NCBI GenBank assembly: GCA_028869725.1
Contig: JAGWRJ010000256.1
Location: forward strand, 1-37,135
From: Alphaproteobacteria bacterium
GTDB taxonomy: Bacteria; Pseudomonadota; Alphaproteobacteria; Micropepsales; Micropepsaceae
DNA length: 37,135 bases
Direction of reading: 5' to 3'
Shown: in pieces, positions 26,211 through 36,059 of the stretch
How the letters are laid out: each line of letters starts with the position of its first letter
How positions within the stretch are numbered: the stretch's first letter is position 1
Made by a program: the position numbers and the translations under genes
The notes under the pieces: generated by a model
The model's database searches: none
Seen by the model: the letters and a program-made list of their open reading frames with translations, nothing else
Told to the model about the DNA's origin: nothing

Positions 26211-26376
26211 GACGCCGATGCGGCAAGACGGACGGATGCGGCGCGCACCTGAGCCACATGCCGATCGGCTGCGCTATGGGAAGCACGCTGCACGCGGCGT
26301 CAGGTTTGAATTGCCTTGCGTTCGAACCGGCGCACAGCAAAACAGGTGCATGAATCCAATCGGCGTCGGCGCCAAC
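26211..26376. mobile_element. MITE-like element, copy A
   Basis: GACGCCGATGCGG...CTGAGCCACATGCCGATCGG...CGCGGCGTCAGGTTTGAA...AATCGGCGTCGGCGCCAAC; aligns with copies B-D. Confidence 0.6.
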
Positions 26377-26454
26377 TCGGGGTGAGGGATGGGACGCTCA
26401 TCCCTTCCGGTTTACCCCCCCACAAAACGCAGATCGCCGTTGGCAGGGTGACCG

Positions 26455-26652
26455 TCACACGCCGTCGGATTCCTGCATACACGCCGGGATCTTGTCTTGA
26501 CGTGTCTCAACGCAGGCCTTGACCGGCTTGCTGTGATGGACGCGAAGGTTGTCGAGAATCAGGAACGCTTTCTTGTCGGCGTCCTCGATCAGTGCACCCA
26601 GAAACTCAATGAGCTTGTCTGCGTTGAACGCGTCGTCAATGAACATCCAGCG
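26455..26652 (-). pseudogene. IS630-family transposase remnant
   Basis: WMFIDDAFNADKLIEFLGALIEDADKKAFLILDNLRVHHSKPVKA resembles an internal DDE_3 segment of IS630-type transposases; truncated. Confidence 0.7.
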
Positions 26653-26726
26653 TGCCATATGGTGACAAAATGACGCCATCGATTTATACTGCGCGCAGGC
26701 AAAGACTACGCAATCTGGAGCACGCT

Positions 26727-27017
26727 ATGACTGGCAGCGGAAAACGGATCACCACGCGCGTTTCCGACCACGTGCAGGAAAAACTGCAGACGGCGGCAGA
26801 TCTGGTGGGCGCGACGCTGAATCAGTTCGTCGTGCAGGCCGCTCTCGAAAGGGCTGAGCGGGTCATCGAAAGCGAATCAACGATGGTCCTGACGCGCCGG
26901 GAGTCGCTGAGACTGCTGGAAATGATCGAAAATCCGCCGCCGCGAAACGAAAAGTTCCTTCGGGCCCAGGCCCGTTACCGGAAGGCGAAAAGCCATGCGG
27001 GTTCTGTCGCTGCATGA
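26727..27017 (+). CDS. tacA: DUF1778 / TacA-like antitoxin
   Basis: MTGSGKRITTRVSDHVQEKLQTAADLVGATLNQFVVQAALERAERVIESES; overlaps the downstream GNAT gene by 23 bp. Confidence 0.82.
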   Translation: MTGSGKRITTRVSDHVQEKLQTAADLVGATLNQFVVQAALERAERVIESESTMVLTRRESLRLLEMIENPPPRNEKFLRAQARYRKAKSHAGSVAA

Positions 27018-27462
27018 CGGGCATGACCGGAAGGGCTTCGACTGCGGCAACGACGATCTGAATCGGTGGTTTCTCCAGACCGCCAGGCAGCACAAAGAGA
27101 AAGGCGTGTCCTCGACCTTTGTGGCGGTATCCAGTGAGTCGAGCGCAGAGGTGCTTGGGTTTTACGCCATCAGTCTGGCGGAGTTGATCAACGCGGATCT
27201 ACCTGCTCAGTATCAGAAACGGCTACCCACCAGGGTTCCCGCATTCCGGCTTGGACGATTGGCAACCGCCAGACCGCATCAGCGAAAAGGCATCGGGGAA
27301 TTCATGCTCTTCGATGCGATCGATCGGGTGGCGCGAATCGCCCAGGAAATTGGCGGCGTCGGCCTTGTGGTCAATGCCAAACCATCCGCGGTCTCGTTTT
27401 ACGAACGCTACGGATTCGAGCCGATGGCAGACCATCCGCACAACCTGTTCTTGCAGATCTAG
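26995..27462 (+). CDS. tacT: GNAT acetyltransferase, TacT/AtaT-like toxin
   Basis: FDCGNDDLNRWFLQTARQHKEKGVSSTFVAV..GFYAISLAEL...RLGRLATARPHQRKGIGEFMLFDAIDRV...NAKPSAVSFYERYGFEPM. Confidence 0.85.
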   Translation: MRVLSLHDGHDRKGFDCGNDDLNRWFLQTARQHKEKGVSSTFVAVSSESSAEVLGFYAISLAELINADLPAQYQKRLPTRVPAFRLGRLATARPHQRKGIGEFMLFDAIDRVARIAQEIGGVGLVVNAKPSAVSFYERYGFEPMADHPHNLFLQI

Positions 27463-27559
27463 CCTATTTCCACCCTCTGGCAATGCCGTTGCCAGGCTCC
27501 TGCTCCTGCGGGCTGGGCCCATGTACCGCGTGTCGGCGCATGGCCCAACTCGATCGATT

Positions 27560-27712
27560 GTTGACGCCGATGCCGATTTGAGCCACATGCTGATCGGCGT
27601 CTGCGCCATGGCAAACGAATTGCGCGCGGCGTCAGGCTTGAACTTCGGCGCGGTCCACCCGGCTCACGGCAAACCCGGCACATGGCTCACTCAAATCGGC
27701 GTCGGCGCCAAC
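27560..27712. mobile_element. MITE-like element, copy B (best-preserved terminal inverted repeats)
   Basis: Left GTTGACGCCGATGCCGATTTGAG; reverse complement of right end GTTGGCGCCGACGCCGATTTGAG. Confidence 0.75.
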
Positions 27713-28169
27713 AGACGAAGCCAGAACGTGTCGTACGCAAAGCGTGTTTGCCGAGATTTTCGTTTGCCGCAAGCGCCCCGGGCCTGTTTGGGTTTCGTGG
27801 CGTTTGGCGTGAAGCGGCCGGCAAGGCGCGCTGCCGGAGCCCACCGCAGGATCGACACGGGCCTTTCGCGTCAGCGCGAGCCGCGGACGTGGATCGGGTG
27901 ATCGGATGCCGAACGCCCCCAGATAGAGCCCGAAATTCATTCGAACGCCTGGCATGTCCAGCACCGCCTGGGGTGGCCCGACTTCCCGCGCAGCAAGACG
28001 CCGGCCCGGATCGGCAAACCCTGCTGAGCACGGTCGTCGCGGTGGCGTGCCTGCAGCCGACGCTGGCTGTGCTGTCCGCCGTCACGCGGGTCACCGTCAG
28101 TCTGGTCGGCAGGGAGCAGGTCATGCGCATCGTCGGCGATCCGCGCTGGAGGGTGGCGTACGCTGGCGC

Positions 28170-29105
28170 GGATCACATCCAGATGGAACCGCGGACTGAG
28201 CCACATCGCGCAGGCATACACGAGTTCCTTGGCTACATACGTTCCAAGTCATTGTTTAGATTTGATTTTTTCAATAGACGGAATTCCGTCTATTGAAGGA
28301 GTGGTTGCGTGGAACAGTCGCACCAGATCGCGGGCCTGCTGTGTTTCCAGAAAATAGGCAGGACGGTGCCACCTCTCCCCGCCTGCCGCCGGTGGAGAGC
28401 GTTGAGGCATACAACCAACCCGCCCGCGTCGCGCCGGATGCCCACACCAGCTACGATCAAGTGGGTCCTTGGCGACGGCCCCACCGCTGGATCGACGGGG
28501 TGCGCAACTTTCAGGCTTGGCACGTCTTTCATATATCTGCCAACGCTCGGCGGCAAGATCAGACCGAGTGGACAGTATTACCGGCGAACCGGCGCCTAGC
28601 AGAAACCGGAGCTCGGACTCGCTGAAGATGGCCATGTCGTCCAGGCCCTGGAGCCGGCGCGCGTGACCAATCATGCGGGCAAATCGGCCTTCGGAGAAAT
28701 CGCTGTCATGCGTGGAACGTCGGCGACCCACGCGGCGATATCTGCAGAGACGATCGTGGTGATCGCCAGCCCGCCAAAGCGGCGGCGCAGGTCCTCCAGC
28801 GCCGCCTGCTGCGCTGGATCGATCCAGCCCAAAGATGCGAGCGATACCGTGACAATCGACGGCGACGCTGTCGCGTACGGGCCCATCAGGATCGAACGTG
28901 GCACACACGCGCACCAGCCCTTGATCGCTTGATGGACTGGCACGGGTGCTGCGCCACGGGATTTTGCTCCCCCCAAGTCACGGACTTGCGCGCAGACCGG
29001 CCCAATCCTCCGGACCGGAGGGGGTCAAAAAATCGCAACCGCTTGATTTCATTGAAAACCCCCCGATGGATGGCCAGCGCGATTTCGGCTCCGCTGGCCA
29101 TTGCG
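28170..29105. repeat. Dispersed element, copy 2 (diverged from 23865-24310)
   Basis: Blocks listed for copy 1, plus a 28-bp perfect palindrome TTCAATAGACGGAATTCCGTCTATTGAA (28270-28297) and terminal hairpin ATGGCCAGCG/CGCTGGCCAT (29070-29101). Confidence 0.6.
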
Positions 29106-29172
29106 GGCAAGCCAGGGCCGACCGCCCGGCCTGGGGAAAAAGGCAGGTCCCGGGGAAAGGTCAGGGCCCGGA

Positions 29173-29385
29173 TCAAGCCGCGACCCACAGCGTCCGGCCG
29201 CTGACGCGGCACAGCGCGCGGATGCGCCCCTCGCGTTCGAGCTTGAGCGCCAAGGCCGCGCTCACGGGCTGGCGTTCGCGTTCGGCGATGAGGGTGAAGC
29301 GCCGACCGGCGCCGGCGGACTCCTCCAACTTTGCCCCCTGGGCGAGCAGCTGGACGAGCAGAGGATAGAGACGCTCTTCGCGCAT
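29173..29385 (-). CDS. Small hypothetical protein
   Basis: MREERLYPLLVQLLAQGAKLEESAGAGRRFTLIAERERQPVSAALALKLEREGRIRALCRVSGRTLWVAA. Confidence 0.45.
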   Translation of the reverse strand: MREERLYPLLVQLLAQGAKLEESAGAGRRFTLIAERERQPVSAALALKLEREGRIRALCRVSGRTLWVAA

Positions 29386-29573
29386 GAAACACTCCTGACA
29401 AGAAAACGCCAGACGCACCAAGGGTGTGCGTGGCTTCAACGTCAGGCGCCGCAGCGGTTGCGGCTAGTTCAAGCTATGCGATAGAGAACACTCCTCATGA
29501 AGAACGATTTCTATCCTACACCACCCCCCTGCGGCTGCAAGCTGCGCTGCGTGCCAGCCCGAGGCACGCCGTC

Positions 29574-30713
29574 TCACACAAACCCCGCGGGACGGCGCAA
29601 CGGACGCGCCGCACCGCTGCCCGCTTCGCTCGCATGGAACACCTCGGCGGCGCTATACCAACGCCCCACCTCCAACGGCGCCTTGAGCCCGGCCGCCTGC
29701 GCCAGCGCCCCGGCTTGCGCGGCATCGAGCAGCCCAAAGCGCAGCACGTCAAAGCATCGCCCCGGGCGCAGCAGCGCCGGATCCACATCCGCCGGATCCT
29801 CCAGATTGGTCGAGAAAATCAGCTTCTTGCCCGCCAGGGTGACCAAACCATCGCTGACCGAGAGCAAGCGATGCATCAGCGTGTTGCCGCTTTGGCGCGA
29901 GGTCAGCAGCGCATCGGCATCCTCCAGCACGAACACATCGGCCGCGCTGCTGAGGAACTCCGCCAGAAGCGCATCACTGTCGAGCAGCTTGGGGTCGTAG
30001 CTGACCATCGCATCATGCCCGGCATGCTGCAGAAAACCGCGGATGAACGAGGTCTTGCCCGTGCCCGGCGGGCCGATCAGCAGCAGGATGGCGGCATTCG
30101 AGCGCGCATAGGCGTCGTAGTAAACCTCCAGTGGCTGCTGCAGGAAAGGAAACATCTGCGGCAGCGGCCGCAGATCCTCGCGCAGCGGCAGGGTGAGGAT
30201 CTGGCCGTGCTCGCCGTACAGCCAGTGCACCGTCGAGCCCGCCGGGGCGAACTCAGCACGCAACTGCGCTGACACCTCCCCGACCGCCTGCGGTGCCCCC
30301 AGCACCGAAATCTCCGCCGGAAAGATCGTCCCACCCTCCCGTGACGCCGGCGAATAGGCGTCCTCGCCCAGGCGCAGCACCTCGCGCAGGCGGTCGTACC
30401 CGGGTCGCCGGGCGTTCAGATCCAACTTCAGGCGCACGCAGGTTCCCGCGCCGCCGTCATAGGCCAGCGCCACCGTGCGCATCAGGTGATCCGTGCCGAC
30501 ATAGAGCGACCAGTCCGGCCGCACCGAGAACCAATCCCGCCAGCGCGCCAGATCCACCCGCAGGCGCAGCGGCTCGGTGACCACCACGCGGTGGCGGGTC
30601 AGCACTTCCGCGCGCACCCGGTCGCTCAGCGCTGCGAGCCAGCTGTCATGGTGAAGAGAAGAGGAGAGAGAAGCAGAAAGGGCGGCGAGATCGTGCGGCA
30701 TGGCGATGGGCAA
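29574..30713 (-). CDS. AAA+ ATPase
   Basis: NAAILLLIGPPGTGKTSFIRGFLQHAG (Walker A), DVFVLEDADALL (Walker B), KLIFSTNLEDPADVDPALLRPGRCFDVLRF (sensor/arginine finger). Confidence 0.85.
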   Translation of the reverse strand: MPIAMPHDLAALSASLSSSLHHDSWLAALSDRVRAEVLTRHRVVVTEPLRLRVDLARWRDWFSVRPDWSLYVGTDHLMRTVALAYDGGAGTCVRLKLDLNARRPGYDRLREVLRLGEDAYSPASREGGTIFPAEISVLGAPQAVGEVSAQLRAEFAPAGSTVHWLYGEHGQILTLPLREDLRPLPQMFPFLQQPLEVYYDAYARSNAAILLLIGPPGTGKTSFIRGFLQHAGHDAMVSYDPKLLDSDALLAEFLSSAADVFVLEDADALLTSRQSGNTLMHRLLSVSDGLVTLAGKKLIFSTNLEDPADVDPALLRPGRCFDVLRFGLLDAAQAGALAQAAGLKAPLEVGRWYSAAEVFHASEAGSGAARPLRRPAGFV

Positions 30714-30769
30714 AGGGAAAGAAAGGTTGCAAGGAAAAATTCGAAGGGAGATGGGTGTGCGTCACCCGG

Positions 30770-31627
30770 TCAGAGTTCGATCAGACGATCGAAAGGGTCT
30801 CGATTGCCCACCAGCCGGATGCTGGCCACATCCGCAGGGTCGATCAGCGTCTTGCCCGCGCGCCGGGACTGCACCCAGTCCCAGAATGCGGCCAGCTCGG
30901 GCAGATCCTCGGCGCGTTGCCGCTTGAGCGCAAAAGGCAGGACGCCGACGCGCTTCTCCCGGCCGTCGCGCAGTTTGAGCTCGACCCAGACCGCGCGTTT
31001 GCTGTTCTCCAGGGCGAAGACAACGGGCAGCAGCCGGGTATCGCGCTCGCCCAATTCGGCGGCCAGAATACGCTCACAACGTTCGGAAGACGCAATCGAC
31101 TGAGCGCACAGCGCGCGGTACAGCGCGACGGGCAGGAGATGCCACTGCGCCTGTTCGTACTGCCGGGCGAGAACCACCCCCGTGACGGTGAGGCGCGCGG
31201 CCTGGGGATCTGCCTTGGCATACACCACCAGAAAAACCTCGCGCTCGGGATCGAAGACCAGCAGGTGCAGATCCCGCGCCACGGAACACAGCATGGCACG
31301 GGCTGCAGGGGTATGCGCCCAGGCGCCGGAGTCGCCGATGGCGCGTTCACGCAGCGAGCGGAAGTGTCCATTGACCAGCAGTTCGACCAGGTCGCCACGG
31401 CCGAGACCTGCGGCCTGGCGCAGCTGGGGCACAGCGGAGTCGCTGAGACGGATGCGCCAGGCAGAAAAGCTGAGTGGGGACGATGCGGACTGCGGCTGCG
31501 ACGAGGCCGAGGACGCCGGGCAGGGCAGGGCAGGTGACGTCGGGCGAGCAGTGGGCCCAAGACTCGGGGGATGAGGGAGGAGAGGCTGCGGAACATGGAA
31601 GGCCTTGCGAAGGAGAAGATGATGCAA
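30770..31627 (-). CDS. Hypothetical protein upstream of the AAA ATPase
   Basis: 285 aa ORF on the same strand, 56 bp from the AAA gene; N-terminal part low complexity, so the start is uncertain. Confidence 0.5.
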   Translation of the reverse strand: MHHLLLRKAFHVPQPLLPHPPSLGPTARPTSPALPCPASSASSQPQSASSPLSFSAWRIRLSDSAVPQLRQAAGLGRGDLVELLVNGHFRSLRERAIGDSGAWAHTPAARAMLCSVARDLHLLVFDPEREVFLVVYAKADPQAARLTVTGVVLARQYEQAQWHLLPVALYRALCAQSIASSERCERILAAELGERDTRLLPVVFALENSKRAVWVELKLRDGREKRVGVLPFALKRQRAEDLPELAAFWDWVQSRRAGKTLIDPADVASIRLVGNRDPFDRLIEL

Positions 31628-31692
31628 TCAGCTTCTCACCCGACCGCGGCGATGCAAGTTTGCCGCCTGATCCCGGTCAACAGAAGTGGCTT

Positions 31693-31843
31693 GTTGGCTC
31701 CGTGTTGATTTGCGACCCATGCCGATAGGCCACTGTGGTGACTGAGCCGTGGCAAACGAACTGTGCGGGATCAGGTTTGCATTCGGCGCATAGTCGGTTC
31801 ACAGCAAATGCGGCGCATGACCCAAATCGGCGTCGACGCCAAC
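31693..31843. mobile_element. MITE-like element, copy C
   Basis: Left GTTGGCTCCGTGTTGATTTGCGACCCATGC; right reverse complement GTTGGCGTCGACGCCGATTTGGGTCATGCGC. Confidence 0.65.
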
Positions 31844-32018
31844 AGGCTTGAGGTCAATGTGCGAAGCCGAGGGTCTGGCCGGTCTGTTTAGAGGTCACTG
31901 TCGAAGACGCTGCATGAATCCTCGGCATCGGTTGCCGAACCAGCTTTTTTTTGAGGGGGCTATTGAGGGGGACCATGCTCGAGATGTTCGCGGGCAGGGA
32001 ATGGTAAACATTCATTGT

Positions 32019-32144
32019 GGACATGCGGTGTCCCGGCGAATCGGGTAAAAGTGGCCCTTTCACGGGCCCGCGCTGTCCTTGGTTCTTCGGCCTCAAGGGC
32101 ATGCGCTGTCCTTGTCGCGGGTTTTTCTAGGACATGCGCTGTCC
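32019..32144. repeat. Four spaced 15-bp GGRCATGCGCTGTCC-type motifs
   Basis: GGACATGCGGTGTCC (32019-32033), GGGCCCGCGCTGTCC (32064-32078), GGGCATGCGCTGTCC (32097-32111), GGACATGCGCTGTCC (32130-32144). Confidence 0.8.
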
Positions 32145-32232
32145 AGCGTTTTTTCTCCGGCTCGTTACTCCTCAGCAGCCGGGAATAGGGGTGAGAAGGG
32201 GCGCTGAAGAATGAGCGTGGCGTGCACAAACT

Positions 32233-32364
32233 GTTGCGCCCATGCCGATCGGCGACTGAGCCATGGCAAGCAATCTGCGCGCGGCGTCAGGCTTGAATTT
32301 CAAGCGCGCCTCAACCGGTTCACTGCAAACCTGGCGCACGGCTCAAATCGGCGTCGGCACCAAC
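32233..32364. mobile_element. MITE-like element, copy D (shortened left end)
   Basis: GTTGCGCCCATGCCGATCGGCGACTGAGCCATGGCAAGC...GCGCGCGGCGTCAGGCTTGAA...GGCTCAAATCGGCGTCGGCACCAAC. Confidence 0.7.
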
Positions 32365-32365
32365 A

Positions 32366-32567
32366 ACGGGCGTGACTTAACCGCAGTTCTGCGTCTGCTC
32401 AATGCGCTGCAACTACCTGCCAAGCATAGCGTGGCCACCCGGCGAACTGGCACCCTGGCAGCGACGTCGTGTGGCCGACATCCATCAGCGACGAAGCAGC
32501 AAAACAGTTTCCGGCGGGTTGGAAGGCGCTCAAGCCCTGTCTGCGCGTGATGCCACAGCCTAAGTGA
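32366..32567 (+). pseudogene. 3' fragment of a 1-Cys peroxiredoxin (Prx6-like) gene
   Basis: NGRDLTAVLRLLNALQLPAKHSVAT, then frameshift, then ANWHPGSDVVWPTSISDEAAKQFPAGWKALKPCLRVMPQPK*. Only the C-terminus is present and it begins right at MITE copy D. Confidence 0.7.
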
Positions 32568-32610
32568 GCAACGGTTGAACCCTTGGGTGAGTATTTTCCA
32601 ATTCAGGTAT

Positions 32611-34174
32611 GAGCCTGAAGCCGGGATGAGTTGGGTTCTTTGAAGTCGGGTTGATCGAGGTTGAAAGGGGCAGTGTAAAGAGGGTTGGGTTGAGGCTTGG
32701 ATCGTTTCATTGGAAGGCCCCTGCCAGGCCGCCGGAGGCCCCTCCCCTCCAGTCTTGCTGCAAGCGCTGCCGACCTGCGCCGTCCTTCCCGCAGGGATCT
32801 GAGTGGGTTGGGATGGACCCGCTCCCTGCGGCGCAGAGCGGCCTCCTGTCAGGCCTGTTGCCGGGGCGTGTTGAACCGGGCAAAGAGCGCCGCCTTGGCC
32901 TTCTGCATGGCCTGAGCGGCGGCCAAATCGGTTTGCGCAGCCGCCTGAGCCTGCAAAGCCTCCAGCGTGACGCCCGCCTTGAAACGCACCAAGCCCTGCG
33001 CACTGAGCTGCGCCAGGCAAGCCAGGGGCGTCTTCACATCGGCGTGGGCGTAGCGCTTGACGATCTTGCCCTTGGGGCTCGTGATCTCGGTGGCGAACAA
33101 GCACGGGCGATGCCCATTGAGCCAAGGGTTGAAGACCGTTTGGTAGAAGGCATTGATGATCTGGGCATGCGGCTGCGGGATGTGGCTGTACCCCATGTGC
33201 TTGCGCACCACGCTGGCGTTCTTGCTCTCGGCCAGCGCGTTATCGTTGCTGTGGCGGGAGCGGGACTTGGTCTGCTCAATGCGCAGCTTCTCCAGCATCT
33301 TGGCCACGCGGGCGTTGATGTATTCCGAGCCGTTGTCCGAATGAAAGCCTGCGATCTCGAAGGGGAACTGGGCGATGACCAGGGCCAGCACGGGCAACAG
33401 GTACGCCTCGCTGATGCCCTGCACGCACGCCTGCACCTGCCATTGGCTGACTGCGTCCACGCAGGTGATGTGATACACCCCCTTGATGCCGTCCAGGTCG
33501 CCCTGGTGCACGGTATCGATGCGCACAAAGCCCGCGCGCCCCTGGGGTTGCGGTGCGCGCCGCGTGCCAATGGGGTTGTTCACCGGGCGGGTCTTGGTGA
33601 GATGCAGGCGCTGGGCGCGGTAGCCCGCGCTCTTGCGCAGGTTGTACAGGTGCGAGACCGACAGCGTCGCCAAGCGGGCATAGCGCGCGTCGCCATAGAC
33701 GTGGTAAGCCCGATGCAGCAGGTGCGCGATGGCCGGGCCGCAGACATCCTCATGGGCGCGATCCATCTCCACCAGCAGCGTGACATCGCCGGGCGTGAAC
33801 TTGCGGGCGAAGGGGGCTGCCGGGGCGCCGTAACGCTTGACCAGCGGCTGTGCGGCCAGGCGGTTGGCCTGCCACCGGCGCACCAGGCGCGTGAGTTGCG
33901 CGCGGCTGTAGCCGCTGGTGTGGCGCAAATAGGCCAGCACGACCCCGCGTTCGCGCTTGGTGCGACCGGGGTCGTCAAACCGCCGCAGAACCCGACTGAT
34001 GTGGGCGTAGCGCTGCGCATCGTCGCCATGCGGTGAAAACTCGACTTGTGCATTGGCGCTGAGAAATTGCTCGAGTTGCGCGATTGTGGTCAGTCGCGTG
34101 TCGTCCATGTTGATCACCATCCTGGAGATGATCAACCCGCTTGAAACGCAGACCCCAACCCACGTTCAGGCTCA
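32611..34174 (-). mobile_element. Insertion sequence with DDE (rve-type) transposase
   Basis: Left end TGAGCCTGAAGCCGGGATGAGTTGGGTTC...CGGGTTGATC; right-end reverse complement TGAGCCTGAACGTGGGTTGGGGTC...GCGGGTTGATC; encloses one transposase. Confidence 0.75.
32849..34135 (-). CDS. IS transposase, integrase-core (DDE) domain
   Basis: 428 aa; FVRIDTVHQGDLDGIKGVYHITCVDAVSQW, IAGFHSDNGSEYINARVAKML, RHSNDNALAESKNASVVRKHMGY. Confidence 0.88.
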   Translation of the reverse strand: MIISRMVINMDDTRLTTIAQLEQFLSANAQVEFSPHGDDAQRYAHISRVLRRFDDPGRTKRERGVVLAYLRHTSGYSRAQLTRLVRRWQANRLAAQPLVKRYGAPAAPFARKFTPGDVTLLVEMDRAHEDVCGPAIAHLLHRAYHVYGDARYARLATLSVSHLYNLRKSAGYRAQRLHLTKTRPVNNPIGTRRAPQPQGRAGFVRIDTVHQGDLDGIKGVYHITCVDAVSQWQVQACVQGISEAYLLPVLALVIAQFPFEIAGFHSDNGSEYINARVAKMLEKLRIEQTKSRSRHSNDNALAESKNASVVRKHMGYSHIPQPHAQIINAFYQTVFNPWLNGHRPCLFATEITSPKGKIVKRYAHADVKTPLACLAQLSAQGLVRFKAGVTLEALQAQAAAQTDLAAAQAMQKAKAALFARFNTPRQQA

Positions 34175-34372
34175 TCCCTCAGTGGAATGACGCACTTCGT
34201 TCAGGCTCATTCCACGTTGGACAAGGCTGGCTCTTGCCTGTTGCTTCAACCATCGCCATGATGGCACACCAAAGAATTTCAAGTTGAATACATCCAGTAT
34301 CAATAGCGACTGGTGCAGCGAGTTGCGTCCTGCGGCCGACGTTGAATGAATGAGGACTACTCCTGACACTGT

Positions 34373-36037
34373 TCAGTCCTCATCATGTTTGCCGAGGAGG
34401 TTTTTCTGCTGATAGAGACTGATGAGCCGTGCAGTGGATCTGTCGTGTGAGACGTGGCCGACTTCACCGCCGAGTTCGCCGATGATGGTGTGGGCGAGTT
34501 GCTTGCCCAGCTCCACGCCCCATTGGTCGAAGGAGTTGATCTGCCAGATCGCGCCTTGAACGAACACCTTGTGCTCATACAGGGCGATCAATGCCCCCAG
34601 ACAGCGCGGATCGAGCCGTTGCAGCAGCAGGGTGTTGGTCGGACGGTTGCCGTCGAACACCTTGAAGGGCGCGAGCGCCTGCACGGCGGGTTCATCCAGC
34701 CCGGCGGCGCGCAGTTCAGCCTTTGCTTCGTCGAGCGTCTTGCCCCGCATGAAGGCCTCGGCCTGCGCGAACATATTGCCCAGCAGGATTTCATGGTGCC
34801 CCGGCAGCGAGCCGCGCCCGTCGAGCGAGGCGATGAGGTCGACGGGCGCGATGTGCGTGCCCTGGTGCAGCAGCTGGAAGAAGGCGTGCTGGCCGTTGAT
34901 GCCGGTGCCACCCCAGATGATGGGGGCGGTCTCGTAGTCCACCAGGCGGCCGTCGCGCGTGCGCTGCTTGCCGTTGGACTCCATATCGAGCTGCTGGATG
35001 AAGGCGGGAAAGCGGTGCAGATACTGGTCGTAGGGCGCGATGACGTGGCTGCCGCCGCCGAAGAAGTTGATGTACCAGATGCCCACGAGCGCGAGCAGTA
35101 CCGGCATGTTGGCTTCGAGCGGCGCGGTGCGAAAGTGTGTGTCCATGTCGTGCGCACCGGCCAGCAGGGCGCGGAAGTTTTCTTCGCCCAGGCAGAGCAT
35201 GATGGGCAGGCCGATGGCCGACCACAGGCTGTAGCGGCCACCCACCCAGTCCCAGAACTCGAACATGTGCGCCGGGTCGATGCCGAAATCGGCCACGGCC
35301 TTCTGGTTGGTCGAGACGGCGACGAAGTGTCGCGCCACCGCGCCGGCATCGCCCGCGCGGCTCAGGAACCATTCGCGCGCGGTGTGGGCGTTCGTCAGGG
35401 TTTCGCTGGTGGTGAAGGTCTTGGACTCGATGATGAACAGCGTGGTCTCGGCGTGCACGCGTTTGAGCGTCTCCTTCAGCAGCGAGCTGTCGACGTTGGA
35501 GACGAAGTGCATGGTCAGACGCGGATGGGCGTAGGCCTTGAGCGCCTCGCATACCATGAGCGGGCCGAGATCGGAGCCGCCGATGCCGATGCTCACGATG
35601 TCGGTGATGGGCTGATGCGTGTAGCCCAGCCAGTCGCCCGAGCGCACCGCGTGCGCGAAGCGCGCCATGCGCTCGAGCACCCGGGTGACCTTGGGCATGA
35701 CGTCCTCGCCGCCGACTCGGATGGGTGTGTCGGGCGGGCTGCGCAGGGCCGCGTGCAGCACGGCGCGGTGCTCGGTGGTGTTGATCGGCTTGCCGCGAAA
35801 CATCGCCTCGACGCGCTCAGGCGCCTCGGCCTCGCGGGCGAGCTGCAGAAGCAGGGTGATCGTCTGATCGGTGATGCGGTTTTTTGAATAGTCGAGGATC
35901 AGGCCGTTCTGCTCCAGACAGTAGCGTTCGGCACGTTGCGGATCGGACTCGAACAGCTCGCGCATCGACCAGTCGCGCGCGTGGGAGAAGTGCTGCCACA
36001 GCGCACGCCAGGCAGGGAGTTGCGTCAGGATGGGCAT
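34373..36037 (-). CDS. pgi: Glucose-6-phosphate isomerase
   Basis: 554 aa; [84 protein letters not shown]. Confidence 0.97.
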   Translation of the reverse strand: MPILTQLPAWRALWQHFSHARDWSMRELFESDPQRAERYCLEQNGLILDYSKNRITDQTITLLLQLAREAEAPERVEAMFRGKPINTTEHRAVLHAALRSPPDTPIRVGGEDVMPKVTRVLERMARFAHAVRSGDWLGYTHQPITDIVSIGIGGSDLGPLMVCEALKAYAHPRLTMHFVSNVDSSLLKETLKRVHAETTLFIIESKTFTTSETLTNAHTAREWFLSRAGDAGAVARHFVAVSTNQKAVADFGIDPAHMFEFWDWVGGRYSLWSAIGLPIMLCLGEENFRALLAGAHDMDTHFRTAPLEANMPVLLALVGIWYINFFGGGSHVIAPYDQYLHRFPAFIQQLDMESNGKQRTRDGRLVDYETAPIIWGGTGINGQHAFFQLLHQGTHIAPVDLIASLDGRGSLPGHHEILLGNMFAQAEAFMRGKTLDEAKAELRAAGLDEPAVQALAPFKVFDGNRPTNTLLLQRLDPRCLGALIALYEHKVFVQGAIWQINSFDQWGVELGKQLAHTIIGELGGEVGHVSHDRSTARLISLYQQKNLLGKHDED

Positions 36038-36059
36038 GGCATGAAGTCCCGGTGCGGGT

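Noticed and set aside
26211-32364. Integron attC sites
   Set aside because: Elements start GTTG and end CCAAC, the reverse of attC polarity (RYYYAAC...GTTRRRY), and no integron integrase is present.
34454-35887. 477-aa plus-strand ORF
   Set aside because: Antisense shadow of pgi.
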